A stretch of 64,000 nucleotides of DNA from Savagea serpentis (GCF_015351395.1 NZ_JADKPV010000001.1:930001-994000), one strand, 5' to 3'; shown: positions 1-9,777, counted from the first letter of the stretch. The notes: a model not told the origin generated them from the letters alone. Translations and numbers: made by a program.

Positions 1-784
1 AATCTTCTGGTAATTCTTCATAGAATTTTTTGCTCATAATGACTGGCCACGGAGAATACATATGACCTGTTAATGTTAAATGATTTTGTACTTCTTGGAA
101 TTTTTGTGCGTACATTAATGCGAGTGGTGACTCTGCTGCATCTACGGTCCCTTGTTGTAAAGCGGAATAAAGTTCTGTGAAGGCGATGGATGTCGAGTTC
201 GCACCTGTCGCATTCCACGCTTTAATTTGCTGTGGACTTTCCAGTGTACGCATTTTTAACCCTTTCATATCGCTCATTTTTTCTACAGGACGTTTACTGT
301 TCATTAAATGACGGAATCCATTTTCCCAATAGCCTAATCCTTTAATTCCGACTTCTTCTAATTGTGTCAATACTTCCGCCCCAATTTCACCGTCTAATAC
401 ACGATGGGCTTCTTCATGGTCTGAGAACAAGAATGGAAGATCCCATAAGTACATCCCCGGGCTAAATGCTGTAAGAGGAGCACTTGAAGGCGCTGCCATC
501 GTTAAGTTTCCAAGTTGGATCGCTTCAATCATTTCGCGCTCTCCCCCAACTTGACCATTCGGGAAAATTTGAACTTCGATGCGACCATCTGATTTCGCTT
601 CGACGACTTCTTTAAATTTCTCAAAAGACCCTTGTGCGAAATGGTCTTCCGATGCTGCGTGTCCTGCTTTAATGACATACTTATCTTTCCCACCATCTGT
701 CGTTTCTTTCTCTTTATCTCCACCACAAGCTGCTAAAACGACCATTAATACTGCCAATAAACCGAATTGTAAAAGCTTTTTCAT
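1..784 (-). CDS. dctP: TRAP transporter solute-binding lipoprotein, DctP family (3' end outside window)
   Basis: The reading frame starts with ATG at 784 and stays open to the left edge, giving 261 codons without a stop. The N-terminus is a lipoprotein signal with lipobox LAAC and Cys at about residue 20. DctP-type features follow: AGHAASEDHFAQG, FPNGQVGGEREMIEAIQLG, an Arg-containing LKMRTLESP segment, and the AFTELYSALQQGTVDAAE block. This extracytoplasmic receptor would hand a carboxylate-type substrate to a DctQM permease, presumably encoded further left. It lies 25 bp after the aldolase gene, so the ligand may be an aromatic or keto acid that feeds that pathway (inference). Family assignment is firm; the ligand is unknown. 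Confidence 0.9.
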   Translation of the reverse strand, partial: MKKLLQFGLLAVLMVVLAACGGDKEKETTDGGKDKYVIKAGHAASEDHFAQGSFEKFKEVVEAKSDGRIEVQIFPNGQVGGEREMIEAIQLGNLTMAAPSSAPLTAFSPGMYLWDLPFLFSDHEEAHRVLDGEIGAEVLTQLEEVGIKGLGYWENGFRHLMNSKRPVEKMSDMKGLKMRTLESPQQIKAWNATGANSTSIAFTELYSALQQGTVDAAESPLALMYAQKFQEVQNHLTLTGHMYSPWPVIMSKKFYEELPED

Positions 785-809
785 TGCGCAATCCCCCTAT
801 GATTTCACA

Positions 810-1820
810 TTATTTTGCTTCTGCTGCTAATTGTTGTGCCACGCCGATAATCCAATCTTCTTGCCCACCGATCGCTCCCATTTCCGCGATGCGCATTAAA
901 ATGTCTCGCGCGTCGACGCCATACTCTTGTCCCGCACGCTCTGCGAACAATAAGAAACTTGAGTAAACGCCAGAATATCCGAGCATTAAACTTAAACGGT
1001 CGATTTGAACCGGACGCTTCATCATCGGTTTCATTAAGTAGTCCGCCGCATCCATCACTTTATACAAGTCGACATTATGATCAAGTTCGAGGCGATTCAT
1101 GACCGCGATGAGTTGCTCTAGTGCGGCATTCCCTGCCCCTGCACCCATTCCTGCCAAACTTGCATCGATGCGTGTCGCTCCTTCTTCAATCGCGACAATC
1201 GAGTTTGCGATTCCGAGTGATAAGTTGTTATGCGCATGGAAACCAATTTCCGTTTCAGGCGAAAGCTTTTCTTTGAACATTGAAACGCGTGCGCGTGCAT
1301 CATCCATCGTTAAAGCACCAGCAGAGTCCACGACGTAAATCGTTTTCGCTCCGTAAGACTCCATCTTTTTCGCTTCTTCGACTAAATTTTCAGGCGTCGT
1401 ACGGTGTGACATCATTAAAAATCCGACTGTATCCATGCCGAGTTTAACTCCTGCTTGAATATGTTGCATCGAAACGTCCGCTTCCGTACAATGCGTTGCG
1501 ACACGTACGACAGATGCTCCTAAGTCATGCGCGCGTTTTAAATCGTCGATAATCCCGATTCCTGGAATTAATAACACGCCCACTTTTGCATGTTTACTAT
1601 TTTCAACTGCGGTACGAATAATTGTTTCTTCACTTTCTTTTGAAAATCCGTATTGTAATGAACTTCCTCCAAGACCGTCGCCATGTGTCGCTTCGATGAT
1701 GTCTACACCTGATTCGTCAAGAACTTTCGTTAATTCTGCGATTTGCTCTTGTGAATATTGATGCGAAATCGCATGCATTCCGTCACGTAACGTTACGTCG
1801 TTAATTGTAATTTTACTCAT
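810..1820 (-). CDS. mhpE: 4-hydroxy-2-oxovalerate aldolase
   Basis: A 336-residue member of the DmpG/MhpE family, full length. It cleaves 4-hydroxy-2-oxopentanoate to pyruvate and acetaldehyde. The HMGL-like TIM-barrel signature is at the N-terminus (TLRDGMH, Arg12-Asp13, His16) and the metal-binding GFHAHNN motif is at His195/His197. A C-terminal communication domain that contacts the dehydrogenase is present by length. ATG at 1820 overlaps the upstream dehydrogenase stop (ATGA), so the two are translationally coupled, as expected for partners that channel acetaldehyde. The next gene downstream is a TRAP binding protein in the same operon. No hydratase (MhpD) or ring-cleavage gene is visible in the window. 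Confidence 0.95.
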   Translation of the reverse strand: MSKITINDVTLRDGMHAISHQYSQEQIAELTKVLDESGVDIIEATHGDGLGGSSLQYGFSKESEETIIRTAVENSKHAKVGVLLIPGIGIIDDLKRAHDLGASVVRVATHCTEADVSMQHIQAGVKLGMDTVGFLMMSHRTTPENLVEEAKKMESYGAKTIYVVDSAGALTMDDARARVSMFKEKLSPETEIGFHAHNNLSLGIANSIVAIEEGATRIDASLAGMGAGAGNAALEQLIAVMNRLELDHNVDLYKVMDAADYLMKPMMKRPVQIDRLSLMLGYSGVYSSFLLFAERAGQEYGVDARDILMRIAEMGAIGGQEDWIIGVAQQLAAEAK

Positions 1821-2707
1821 TTAGAAGCTCCTTTCACTTGTGCATATTGCTCTGCTGTTCGGATTGCGGCTGCTGTAATGATGTCTAAATTCCCTGCATA
1901 CGTCGGTAAAAAATCACCCATACCTTCTACTTCAATTTGAACCGTGACAACGTTTTCTTTCAATACGGGCTCTGCTTTATAACGATATCCTGGCACGTAT
2001 TGCTTCATCACTTCTACACGCGCATCTAAAGCTCGGCGAATTTCTTCATAGATTTGTTCCGAATGCTCTGCAATTTGCATGTATACAGTATTACGCATTA
2101 AAATCGGTGGCTCTGCAGGATTAATCACGATTAATGTTTTACCTTTTTTCGCGCGTCCTACCACTTCAAGTGCTTTCGATGTCGTCTCTGTAAATTCATC
2201 GATATTTTGACGCGTTCCAGGTCCTGCGCTTTTACTCGAAACACTCGAAACGATTTCAGCGTATTCCACATCGACGACTTCACTCACTGCATGAACGATC
2301 GGAACAGTCGCTTGTCCGCCACATGTAACCATGTTGACATTCGCTTCATGATGGATGAGTTCTTCCGTTAAGTTGACTGCTGGAACGACGAACGGACCAA
2401 CTGCCGCTGGTGTTAAATCGATTGCAAATTTCCCCATCTCTTTTAAAATCGGAGCATTCGCCGCATGAGCATGTGCGCTCGTCGCTTCAAAAACGATGTC
2501 GACTCCTTCTTGAAGTTGTTTAAATCCTTCCATTCCTTCATGAGACACTTGCATGCCATTTTCTTTCGCCATGCGGAGCCCTTCTGAATTCGGATCAATT
2601 CCAATCATGACAGTAGGCTCGAGATATTCGCTTCTTGCTAATTTAATCATTAAATCTGTTCCGATATTTCCTGAACCGATAATGGCACATTTCATTTTTT
2701 TATTCAT
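1817..2707 (-). CDS. mhpF: Acetaldehyde dehydrogenase (acylating)
   Basis: This 296-residue protein of the DmpF/MhpF family converts acetaldehyde, CoA and NAD+ to acetyl-CoA. An NAD-binding GSGNIGTD loop is at residues 11-18 and the catalytic cysteine sits in NMVTCGGQA (Cys129). Length is normal for the family. ATG at 2707 follows GAGGAG at 6 nt and lies inside the end of the GntR gene (8-nt overlap). Its 3' end overlaps the aldolase start. The operon order regulator-dehydrogenase-aldolase-transporter indicates a substrate-induced catabolic unit for the last steps of a meta-cleavage pathway. Confidence 0.95.
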   Translation of the reverse strand: MNKKMKCAIIGSGNIGTDLMIKLARSEYLEPTVMIGIDPNSEGLRMAKENGMQVSHEGMEGFKQLQEGVDIVFEATSAHAHAANAPILKEMGKFAIDLTPAAVGPFVVPAVNLTEELIHHEANVNMVTCGGQATVPIVHAVSEVVDVEYAEIVSSVSSKSAGPGTRQNIDEFTETTSKALEVVGRAKKGKTLIVINPAEPPILMRNTVYMQIAEHSEQIYEEIRRALDARVEVMKQYVPGYRYKAEPVLKENVVTVQIEVEGMGDFLPTYAGNLDIITAAAIRTAEQYAQVKGASK

Positions 2708-3386
2708 CGTATTCTCCTCTACTTTCTATTTTAAAAACCGCTTCACTATAATAATTAGATGCTCCCATTAAATGAGCCGTTAAAGCTTTTTGGGCAGTCG
2801 CCACATCATACTTGATGATGGCATCGACAATCGCCAAATGCTCGTTTTGAATTTTTTCTTTCCGTGTTAACGTATGACGAGCGGTCACTTCAATCAGTGT
2901 TTGCGTCGTTTCGTTTAACGATTGCCACATGCGCATTAATGTTTTATTTTCAGACATACAAACGAGCGTGTAATGGAAATGAACGTCTGCTTCAATATGA
3001 GAATTATCAATCATAACGTCGTCAATGACACGTGATTCTTCCATTTCTTTTAAGGCTAATTGCAAAGTCGGTAAGTAACGCGCTACAATTTCGGGTCGAA
3101 TATTTAATAAAGCATTCGTTTCAATTAAAATTCGAGCATCGTATAAATCTTGCACTTCTTTTTCCGTGAATGGTTGAACGATGGAACGACCATTCGTTCG
3201 CGTCTCAACAAATCCTTCTGCTTCTAATTTCTTAATCGCTTCTCGGATCGGACCACGACTTACGCCTAACACTCCTGACAACTCAGACTCTTTTAAGTGC
3301 GTTCCTTCTTTCAGTTCATGTAACATAATTTGTTTACGCAACATTTGAGCTGCTTGATCGCTAATCGATTGTTTTGTAAGTCGCAT
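2700..3386 (-). CDS. GntR-family (FadR/FCD) transcriptional regulator
   Basis: A 228-residue regulator. An N-terminal winged HTH (about residues 5-70, with [22 protein letters not shown] as recognition region, in pieces) precedes an all-helical FCD ligand domain with Asp/His metal-site residues (for example DVHFHYTLV and ARHTL). I chose ATG at 3386 because AGGGGTGG sits just upstream; a longer frame to 3416 has no better site. It is the first gene of the operon with mhpF and mhpE, so it probably senses a pathway intermediate and represses its own transcript. A palindrome just after the predicted promoter is a likely operator. Confidence 0.88.
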   Translation of the reverse strand: MRLTKQSISDQAAQMLRKQIMLHELKEGTHLKESELSGVLGVSRGPIREAIKKLEAEGFVETRTNGRSIVQPFTEKEVQDLYDARILIETNALLNIRPEIVARYLPTLQLALKEMEESRVIDDVMIDNSHIEADVHFHYTLVCMSENKTLMRMWQSLNETTQTLIEVTARHTLTRKEKIQNEHLAIVDAIIKYDVATAQKALTAHLMGASNYYSEAVFKIESRGEYDE

Positions 3387-3456
3387 TTTTCCACCCCTTC
3401 CTTTTAAAAAAGTCATTCGCAGTTTGTTTCATCACATTTGACAAAAGTTAAATTGT

Positions 3457-3468
3457 CAGAATATTCTG
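3457..3468. promoter_or_regulatory. Candidate operator palindrome for the GntR regulator
   Basis: Perfect 12-bp palindrome CAGAATATTCTG, with a further TTCTGA half-site adjacent on the right. It lies between the predicted promoter (-10 at 3497-3502) and the GntR start codon, a position typical of a repressor site. Assignment to this regulator is inference from position. Confidence 0.5.
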
Positions 3469-3496
3469 TTCTGATAACAGTTAACTTCTGATTCTT

Positions 3497-3525
3497 AATG
3501 TAAACGGTTTCTCGAAAATAGTCAA
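3497..3525 (-). promoter_or_regulatory. SigA-type promoter of the GntR-mhpF-mhpE-dctP operon
   Basis: On the minus strand, -35 TTGACT (3520-3525), a 17-bp spacer, and -10 TACATT (3497-3502). It is about 110 bp upstream of the chosen GntR start. Confidence 0.65.
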
Positions 3526-3613
3526 TACGTTTTTTTAGCTTATTAAGAAAAGTTTTTTATGAAAAGCAAAGAAAAAGTGCTAGCTCACAACGATTTAAAT
3601 GATTTTTTCGCAT

Positions 3614-3648
3614 AAAAAAGACGAAAAGAAAATTCTTTTCGTCTTTTT
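3614..3648 (-). terminator. Rho-independent terminator of the GNAT gene
   Basis: A 16-bp A/T-rich stem (AAAAAGACGAAAAGAA with its complement) separated by 2 nt lies immediately after the acetyltransferase stop codon. It has A runs on one side and T runs on the other, so it could act in both directions. Confidence 0.75.
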
Positions 3649-3653
3649 GTTCT

Positions 3654-4190
3654 TTAAATGACTTGTAAGCGATCTTCGTCATAAAAATCACCAGAATTAA
3701 ATCGTTGAATCGGACCGTCCCATTTTTTACGAGTAATCGAGCGATATTGCTCGTTCGTATATGTGCCGATCACTTTCTTCCAAAACTTTTGAGCAGGGAC
3801 ATTCGTCGCGTCTTGGCGCACTTCCCACTCTCCTTGTAATGAATCGAATAAGCGGGTCGCCACTTTGCGTCCTAAGCCGTACTGACGATATTTGCGCATA
3901 ATAAAATAATCTTGCAAATACCAAAATGATCCTGTCTCGTCTGTTATTTTTTGAATTAAAGCAAATCCTGCGTACTTTCCATTGTATTTAATGAAATGAG
4001 GATAATTCGCCTTATTTTTCACATATTGAGCGACATCAATATATTCATAACTCCCTGAGTCGAGGACATCTGCCTCATCGAACTCCGAATAGTCATAGCA
4101 ATATAAATCAATGAGCCGCTCCAATGTCCTGGCGTCTTCCTCGTCTGCGGGTACAATTTCAAGTGTTGATTTGCGTGCGATCGTTAACAT
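3654..4190 (-). CDS. GNAT-family acetyltransferase
   Basis: A 178-residue single-domain protein. The acetyl-CoA binding loop is seen as RKYRQYGLGRKVATRLFD (about residues 100-117), preceded by the strand FWYLQDYFIMRK. The C-terminal part (ATNVPAQKFWKKVIGTY) is typical of YitI/YjcF-like GNATs. Start at ATG 4190 is favoured over ATG 4205 because AGGAGA lies between them at the right distance. It is transcribed alone, convergent to nothing and divergent from the kynurenine operon. The acetyl acceptor cannot be told from the sequence. Confidence 0.85.
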   Translation of the reverse strand: MLTIARKSTLEIVPADEEDARTLERLIDLYCYDYSEFDEADVLDSGSYEYIDVAQYVKNKANYPHFIKYNGKYAGFALIQKITDETGSFWYLQDYFIMRKYRQYGLGRKVATRLFDSLQGEWEVRQDATNVPAQKFWKKVIGTYTNEQYRSITRKKWDGPIQRFNSGDFYDEDRLQVI

Positions 4191-4278
4191 AATACATCTC
4201 CTCATAAAATTTTAATGAATCTTTTTCTATATTACCATTTTCTTTCCGATTTCTCGACTACTTTGCTCGAACTAGTCA

Positions 4279-4308
4279 TTGACGGGCTTTTAACCTATCC
4301 CGTATGAT
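4279..4308 (+). promoter_or_regulatory. SigA-type promoter of the tryptophan catabolic operon
   Basis: -35 TTGACG (4279-4284), an 18-bp spacer, -10 TATGAT (4303-4308), 27 bp upstream of the kynU start. No attenuator or obvious operator was seen between promoter and gene. Confidence 0.65.
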
Positions 4309-4335
4309 AAGAACAAATGGAAAGGAGCATCCTAT

Positions 4336-5613
4336 ATGATGAAAATTTCATTATTACAAGAAGCGAAAGCACTCGATTTTGAAAATAAATTAAAAGCATA
4401 TCGCGATGAGTTCTATTTAAATGATGGTCAAATTTACTTCGATGGCAACTCCCTCGGATTAATGAGCAAGCGAGCGGAAATGGCGCTCGACTATTTAACA
4501 GATTCATGGAAGCGTTATGCGATTGACGGCTGGACGAAAGGCGCATACCCTTGGTTCACATTGTCAGAAAAGTTAGCCGAATTAAGCGCTCCCCTCATCG
4601 GTGCGAAAAAAGAAGAAGTGATTGTGACAGGTTCGACAACGTCTAACTTACACCAATTGCTTGCAACATTTTTCAAACCGACAGAAAAACGCAATAAAAT
4701 TTTGGCGGACAATTTAAACTTCCCGACCGATATTTATGCGATTAAATCAAAGCTCGAACAACACGGGCTCGATCCGAATTCACATTTCATTCAAGTGGAA
4801 AGCCGTGACGGCCATACGATTGAAGAGATCGATGTTATCGCAGCGATGCGTGAAGACGTGTCCATCATCATTTTGCCGAGCGTTTTATATCGCAGCGGTC
4901 AAATTTTAAACATGCAACAATTGACACAAGAAGCGCATGAGCGTGGTATTTTAATCGGCTTTGACCTTTGTCATTCCATCGGCGCGATCCCCCATGACTT
5001 ATCGAAATGGGGCGTCGACTTCGCTTTCTGGTGTACGTACAAACATTTAAACGGCGGCCCTGGTTCTGTCGCTGGCCTTTACGTGAACGAACGTCATTTC
5101 GGTACTGCTCCTGGTCTTGCCGGCTGGTTCGGCAGCGATAAAAACCGTCAGTTCGATATGAGTCATACGATGACACAAGCGATGACAGCCGGTGCTTATC
5201 AAATGGGGACACCGCATATTTTAAGTGCCGCTCCGCTCTTCGGTTCACTCGAAATTTTCCACGAAGTCGGCATCGATGCAATTCGGAAACGTTCGCTCGA
5301 ATTGACGAACTTCTTAATGAAACTTGTTGAAATCGAACTCGACGGATACGGCTTTACAATTTCGAACCCGCGAGAAGATCATCGCCGAGGCGCACATGTT
5401 TACTTAGAACATCCTGAAGCGGCGCGCATTTGTAAAGCGCTGAAAAAAGTGAATGTCATTCCAGACTTCCGCACCCCACGTGGCATTCGTCTAGCACCTG
5501 TCGCCCTTTACAACACAGCAGAAGAAGTGTACGACATGGTACAACGTTTGAAAAATATTATGGAACATGAAACGTATAAAGAATTTTCTAATGCACGAGA
5601 AATTGTCTCCTAA
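4336..5613 (+). CDS. kynU: Kynureninase
   Basis: A 425-residue PLP enzyme (fold type I) that cleaves L-kynurenine to anthranilate and L-alanine. Visible signatures are [10 protein letters not shown] near residue 36, the TGSTTSNLH phosphate-binding region (98-106), [10 protein letters not shown] with the PLP-nitrogen Asp210, and the Schiff-base lysine in [12 protein letters not shown] (Lys236). Length is normal. AAAGGAG lies 8 nt before the start. It is the first gene of a four-gene operon covering all steps from tryptophan to anthranilate. No kynurenine 3-monooxygenase is present, so the anthranilate branch is indicated. Confidence 0.96.
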   Translation: MMKISLLQEAKALDFENKLKAYRDEFYLNDGQIYFDGNSLGLMSKRAEMALDYLTDSWKRYAIDGWTKGAYPWFTLSEKLAELSAPLIGAKKEEVIVTGSTTSNLHQLLATFFKPTEKRNKILADNLNFPTDIYAIKSKLEQHGLDPNSHFIQVESRDGHTIEEIDVIAAMREDVSIIILPSVLYRSGQILNMQQLTQEAHERGILIGFDLCHSIGAIPHDLSKWGVDFAFWCTYKHLNGGPGSVAGLYVNERHFGTAPGLAGWFGSDKNRQFDMSHTMTQAMTAGAYQMGTPHILSAAPLFGSLEIFHEVGIDAIRKRSLELTNFLMKLVEIELDGYGFTISNPREDHRRGAHVYLEHPEAARICKALKKVNVIPDFRTPRGIRLAPVALYNTAEEVYDMVQRLKNIMEHETYKEFSNAREIVS

Positions 5614-5631
5614 TTCGAAAGAAGGTGCCTT

Positions 5632-6489
5632 ATGAAACATACGATTGCCGATTTACACAAAAAACTTGCATCACAAGAACCTGCGATTCATACCGACTTT
5701 AAAGACGAGATGACGTATGGGGAATATTTAAATTTAGACAAAATTTTAACGAGTCAAAACCGACTATCCGATCACCACGATGAAATGTTATTTATCATCA
5801 TTCATCAAGTGAGCGAACTATGGATGAAACTCGCCTTGCACGAAATGACGGCGGCGATTACGGCCATTGATCAAAATGAAATGAACACCGCATTCAAAAT
5901 GCTCGCGCGTGTATCTAAAATTCAATCGCAAATTATTCAAGCGTGGGACGTGCTCGCGACGATGACACCGAGTGAGTATTTGGAGTTTCGCGATGACTTA
6001 GGAAAAGCGTCTGGTTTCCAATCGTATCAATACCGACTCATCGAATTCGCTCTCGGCTATAAGACGAAACATATTTTAAAAATTTATGAAAAAGATGCCG
6101 TCTTGCATGAATTTTTAACCGAAGCGATCAAGCAGCCGAGCATTTATGACGTATCGATTCGAGCGCTCGCACGCGCAGGATTTGAAATTAATGAACAATT
6201 GTTAGACCGTGATTTTTCCGTCACATATGGTGGTGACGAAACGGTGCGTCAAGCGTGGGAAACGGTGTATCGCAATGTCGACCAATATTGGGAGTTGTAT
6301 CAGCTTGCCGAAAAACTCGTCGACGTGGAAGATTGGCTTCAACAGTGGCGGTTCCGTCATATGAAAACGGTCGAACGCATCATCGGTTTCAAACAAGGAA
6401 CAGGTGGCTCAAGCGGGGTCAACTATTTACGCGAAGTGCTCGATCACCGCTTCTTCCCGGAACTTTGGGATTTGCGCACAACATTATAA
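5632..6489 (+). CDS. kynA: Tryptophan 2,3-dioxygenase
   Basis: A 285-residue haem dioxygenase that opens the indole ring of L-tryptophan to N-formylkynurenine. The distal-pocket region [12 protein letters not shown] (His58) and the substrate-carboxylate Arg in [14 protein letters not shown] (about Arg120) are present. The proximal haem ligand lies in [14 protein letters not shown] (His243), followed by the conserved KQGTGGSSG loop. Length equals the bacterial tetrameric enzymes. It starts 18 bp after kynU with its own AGAAGGTG site. It catalyses the first step of the operon's pathway. Confidence 0.97.
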   Translation: MKHTIADLHKKLASQEPAIHTDFKDEMTYGEYLNLDKILTSQNRLSDHHDEMLFIIIHQVSELWMKLALHEMTAAITAIDQNEMNTAFKMLARVSKIQSQIIQAWDVLATMTPSEYLEFRDDLGKASGFQSYQYRLIEFALGYKTKHILKIYEKDAVLHEFLTEAIKQPSIYDVSIRALARAGFEINEQLLDRDFSVTYGGDETVRQAWETVYRNVDQYWELYQLAEKLVDVEDWLQQWRFRHMKTVERIIGFKQGTGGSSGVNYLREVLDHRFFPELWDLRTTL

Positions 6490-6550
6490 CGAAATCGAAA
6501 AGAAAGTCGCACGTTCGGCTTTCTTTTCACTCTACAAAGGGGTGGAATGT

Positions 6551-7894
6551 ATGGAAAAAAGACAAGATCTTTGGTCATCAAAATTAGGGTTCATTTTATC
6601 AACAGCGGGAGCGGCAATCGGATTAGGAGCCATTTGGAAAACACCTTATGTGACAGGTATGAACGGCGGAGGGGCTTTCTTCCTCGTGTTCGTCATTTTA
6701 ACATTGCTCATCGGGCTTCCGATGCTTTTATCCGAATTTATCATCGGTCGTTCAACAGGTAAAGAAGCGATCAGTGCTTACAAACAACTCGCACCTCGTT
6801 CATTATGGGTGTGGATCGGGCGCATCGGCGTCATCGGTTGTTTCTTACTATTATCGTTTTACAGTGTCGTCGGTGGATGGGTGCTCATTTATACGTTGAA
6901 ATCACTCACAGGGGGCGTCATCGGAGAACAGGTGAACTATGTCGCTTTATTTGGTGAGACGATCAGCTCACCAAGCACGACATTACTCGGACTCGGCTTA
7001 TTTATTGCGATTAACGTATTCGTCTTAGCAGGCGGTATTCAAGCAGGTATTGAACGCGCGAATAAAATTTTAATGCCTTTATTATTTCTTTTCTTTATCG
7101 CGATCGTCATTCGTAGCTTAACATTGCCTGGAGCGATGGAAGGGGTAAAATTCTTCTTAATGCCGAGCTTTGAAAATATGACGAGTCAAGCGTTCCTTTA
7201 CGCGCTCGGACAATCGTTCTTCTCACTCGCTGTCGGATTTTCATGTATGGTTACGTACAGCAGTTATTTAAAAAAAGATGTCAGCCTCGTATCGAGTGCG
7301 AATTCAGTCGTTTGGATGAATATTTTCGTCTCTTTACTTGCGGGTCTCGCGATTTTCCCCGTCGTCTTTTCATTCGGTTTACAACCTGATGAAGGGCCAG
7401 GCTTACTATTTATGGTATTGCCAGAAGCGTTCGGACAGATGGCATTCGGTCAACTATTTTTAGCACTCTTTTTAATGTTATTTTTATTTGCGACTTTGAC
7501 CTCTTCTTTCAGCTTATTCGAAATTATTATTGCAGCATTGACAGCGAGTGGCAAAAAGAGACGTGTTCCGACTACGTTAATGATTGGATTAATCGTCTTC
7601 ATTGCGGCGATTCCTTCCGCCCTTTCTTCAAGTACGCTCGCGGACTTTTCAATTTTCAATCGCTCTGTTTTTGATTTAACTGACTTTGTCGTCAGTAATG
7701 TATTACTTCCACTCGGCAGCTTACTCATCGCTATCTTTATCGGATGGAAAATGAATAAAACACTCGTGAAAGAAGAATTTTTAACGGCGAATCGTCACGG
7801 CGAAGGATTGTTTCATGTTTGGTATTACGGCATGATGAAATTTTTCGTACCGATTGTCATTGCGATTGTGTTCGTCATTTCATTGAAAGGATGA
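6551..7894 (+). CDS. Neurotransmitter:sodium symporter (NSS) family transporter, probable tryptophan importer
   Basis: A 447-residue LeuT-fold membrane protein. The family signature is near the N-terminus (GAAIGLGAIWKTPYV and NGGGAFF, residues 18-50), with about eleven hydrophobic segments after it. The start at ATG 6551 has AAAGGGG 8 nt upstream; a longer frame from 6404 overlaps kynA and lacks a site. It is co-directional between the dioxygenase and the formamidase, 61 bp after kynA and 4 bp before kynB. That placement points to Na+-driven uptake of tryptophan or kynurenine; the ligand is inferred from context only. Confidence 0.88.
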   Translation: MEKRQDLWSSKLGFILSTAGAAIGLGAIWKTPYVTGMNGGGAFFLVFVILTLLIGLPMLLSEFIIGRSTGKEAISAYKQLAPRSLWVWIGRIGVIGCFLLLSFYSVVGGWVLIYTLKSLTGGVIGEQVNYVALFGETISSPSTTLLGLGLFIAINVFVLAGGIQAGIERANKILMPLLFLFFIAIVIRSLTLPGAMEGVKFFLMPSFENMTSQAFLYALGQSFFSLAVGFSCMVTYSSYLKKDVSLVSSANSVVWMNIFVSLLAGLAIFPVVFSFGLQPDEGPGLLFMVLPEAFGQMAFGQLFLALFLMLFLFATLTSSFSLFEIIIAALTASGKKRRVPTTLMIGLIVFIAAIPSALSSSTLADFSIFNRSVFDLTDFVVSNVLLPLGSLLIAIFIGWKMNKTLVKEEFLTANRHGEGLFHVWYYGMMKFFVPIVIAIVFVISLKG

Positions 7895-7898
7895 TTGG

Positions 7899-8516
7899 AT
7901 GCGCTGGATTGATATTTCACAACCATTTCATAATAAAACGACGACATGGGAAGGGGACTTACCTTTCACATACACGCTCGCCTTTTCGAAAGAACAGACC
8001 GGCTCTGTCAACCTCGGCCGGATTGCAACGAGTGTGCATACGGGAACACATATCGATGCGCCGTTTCATTTCGATTCTTTAGGAGAAACGGTTGAGCAAC
8101 TCGACGTCAATGAGTTTATCGGAGTTGCTCAAGTCGTTCACGTAATCGATGTACCCGTCATTGAACCAGAACATCTGACGCTGGACGAACGAGCGCAGTT
8201 CCTGTTACTACGCACGACGCAAACCGCTTCAACGACCGCGTTTCCGAAGCAGTATGCGACACTTTCGCCGCGGCTCGGTCCGTTCTTGAAAGACGCGAAT
8301 ATTTCACTCATCGGAGTCGACACACCGACGATTGACCCGGTCGATAGTAAAACGTTAGATGCGCACCATGCGTTGTACGCATCACGCATTCACATTTTAG
8401 AAAATATCGTCTTAGATGAAGCAGCGGAAGGATTGTACGACTGCATCGCCCTTCCCCTTCGCATCGATGGCGCAGACGGTAGCCCCGTCCGTGCTGTCAT
8501 TCGGCCGATTGTATAA
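7899..8516 (+). CDS. kynB: Kynurenine formamidase (arylformamidase)
   Basis: A 205-residue cyclase-family metal hydrolase that removes formate from N-formylkynurenine. The metal motif is HTGTHIDAPFHF (His47, His51, Asp53, His57). The C-terminal family block is recognisable as LYDCIALPLRIDGADGSPVRA, read in two pieces. Length matches bacterial KynB. ATG at 7899 follows AAAGGATG and lies 4 bp after the transporter stop. It completes the tryptophan to kynurenine to anthranilate set, and a terminator follows directly. Confidence 0.95.
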   Translation: MRWIDISQPFHNKTTTWEGDLPFTYTLAFSKEQTGSVNLGRIATSVHTGTHIDAPFHFDSLGETVEQLDVNEFIGVAQVVHVIDVPVIEPEHLTLDERAQFLLLRTTQTASTTAFPKQYATLSPRLGPFLKDANISLIGVDTPTIDPVDSKTLDAHHALYASRIHILENIVLDEAAEGLYDCIALPLRIDGADGSPVRAVIRPIV

Positions 8517-8521
8517 ATAAG

Positions 8522-8558
8522 AAAAAACCGAACTTCATTCAGAAGCTTCGGTTTTTTT
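8522..8558. terminator. Bidirectional terminator between kynB and the convergent membrane-protein gene
   Basis: A stem based on AAAAAACCGAA and TTCGGTTTTTT with an inner CTTC/GAAG pairing. It begins 5 bp after the kynB stop and includes the last codons of the gene at 8535-9200. Confidence 0.8.
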
Positions 8559-9200
8559 GCGTCCGGTGACGTAAAGGGCTAAGCCGATAAATAATGTCGC
8601 AAACGGATACGTGATCGGAACCCAAATGCTCGGCAATGTGTACGGTACGTTCGTCAAATAGCCGAGTTTTGTCGGATACAAATGCATCGCTCGAATGTAC
8701 GCTGTCAATTCCGGTGTGCGTTCTGTAAAAGCGTACACCGCTTCTGAATTTTCCTCACCGCGCTTAATCACTGTATACGAACGTTCCTCATCAGGCACGC
8801 ACCCTTCTAATTGCCCGAATTCATTCGTAATGAACAGCTCCGGCTCATTCAGTACGACGACAGTCCACGTCCCTTGCTTCTCTTGCATGCCGATTGTTCC
8901 GTAATACCGATCGAGCCCTTTTGCCTCGATCGCTACAGGAACCGTTTGAAATGTTTCAATGACTTCCCCGTCATAACGCAATGTCACATTCGCTAATCCT
9001 TTTTCGACACCCCACGGGTCGATATAACTCGGCATATTTTGAATTTGTTCTTCCATTTCAAATGGATGGTCTTCATAAGCGATCGCGGTATTCCCAATGT
9101 AGCGACCGTCTTCATACATGCCCCATCCTGCCTCTACAACGTAAAGCAATAATAAAGGTAAACTCATTATAATAAAAAATAACCCGATTTTTCGACGCAT
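8535..9200 (-). CDS. Membrane-anchored protein of unknown function
   Basis: A 221-residue protein that I do not recognise. A hydrophobic N-terminal segment (residues 5-24) and a second near the C-terminus (about 195-213, followed by GRKKTEASE) flank a roughly 165-residue soluble region. That region is presumably outside the membrane and rich in beta-type sequence (ANVTLRYDGEVIETFQTVPV, in part). One Cys (EGCVPDE) is present. GGAGGAG precedes the ATG at 9200. It is monocistronic and convergent with kynB, with no neighbour that suggests a role. Confidence 0.75.
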   Translation of the reverse strand: MRRKIGLFFIIMSLPLLLLYVVEAGWGMYEDGRYIGNTAIAYEDHPFEMEEQIQNMPSYIDPWGVEKGLANVTLRYDGEVIETFQTVPVAIEAKGLDRYYGTIGMQEKQGTWTVVVLNEPELFITNEFGQLEGCVPDEERSYTVIKRGEENSEAVYAFTERTPELTAYIRAMHLYPTKLGYLTNVPYTLPSIWVPITYPFATLFIGLALYVTGRKKTEASE

Positions 9201-9431
9201 CGTATAATTTCTCCTCCAAAATTAAATATTCATCACAAACAACTCTTCTCATCATACTATATCTCTTTTTCCTTTTGATGAGATTTCAACAGAAGAACCT
9301 CTTCTTGCGTTAAGCAAATGACAACCTTTCCAAATCATATATGTTATACTATATTTTAATGAAAAATATACGGCGTGGGGTGTTTTCTCCACTTTTACGT
9401 TTAAATTCATATTTCAAAGGAGGAATTTCAA

Positions 9432-9773
9432 ATGAAGTCATTTCGCTATTGGGATGAAGAGACGAAGCAAATGAGTGAAGAAGCAAAAGACGGTGCGATT
9501 GCGATGGAACGCTATCCGAAAAAAAGCGCTGACAATCAACCACTTTACGAACAAGACCTCGTACAACTCGTACAATATGACGGCTTACTACGCAATGAAT
9601 ACTTCGGTGTTTTGAAAAAGCAAAACGGTGCTTTCGTCGTTGAAGATTTAGGTGAAGGAATTGTCGAAATTAATGAAGAAAAAGCACATATATTCAAATT
9701 AGGAAATATTTTTGAAAATCCCGATATGATTAAAAATTTAAGGCGTTCAATCAGCGGCTACTACGGTTGCTAA
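9432..9773 (+). CDS. YopX-like protein
   Basis: A 113-residue protein. It opens with FRYWDEETKQM and ends its core with LGNIFENPDMIKN. Both fit the YopX fold known from phages of Bacilli (a WDxxxKxM opening, an (E/Q)DxV strand in the middle and a GNIxENP end). Here the middle strand reads YEQDLVQLVQYDG. A consensus AAAGGAGG lies 7 nt upstream. No other phage gene is nearby, so it is either a domesticated gene or a remnant. Function is unknown for the family. Confidence 0.7.
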   Translation: MKSFRYWDEETKQMSEEAKDGAIAMERYPKKSADNQPLYEQDLVQLVQYDGLLRNEYFGVLKKQNGAFVVEDLGEGIVEINEEKAHIFKLGNIFENPDMIKNLRRSISGYYGC

Positions 9774-9777
9774 TCGA

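Noticed and set aside
6404-6550. Longer N-terminus for the NSS transporter starting at 6404
   Set aside because: It overlaps the end of the dioxygenase gene, has no ribosome site and adds residues not found in the family; ATG 6551 has AAAGGGG at the right distance.
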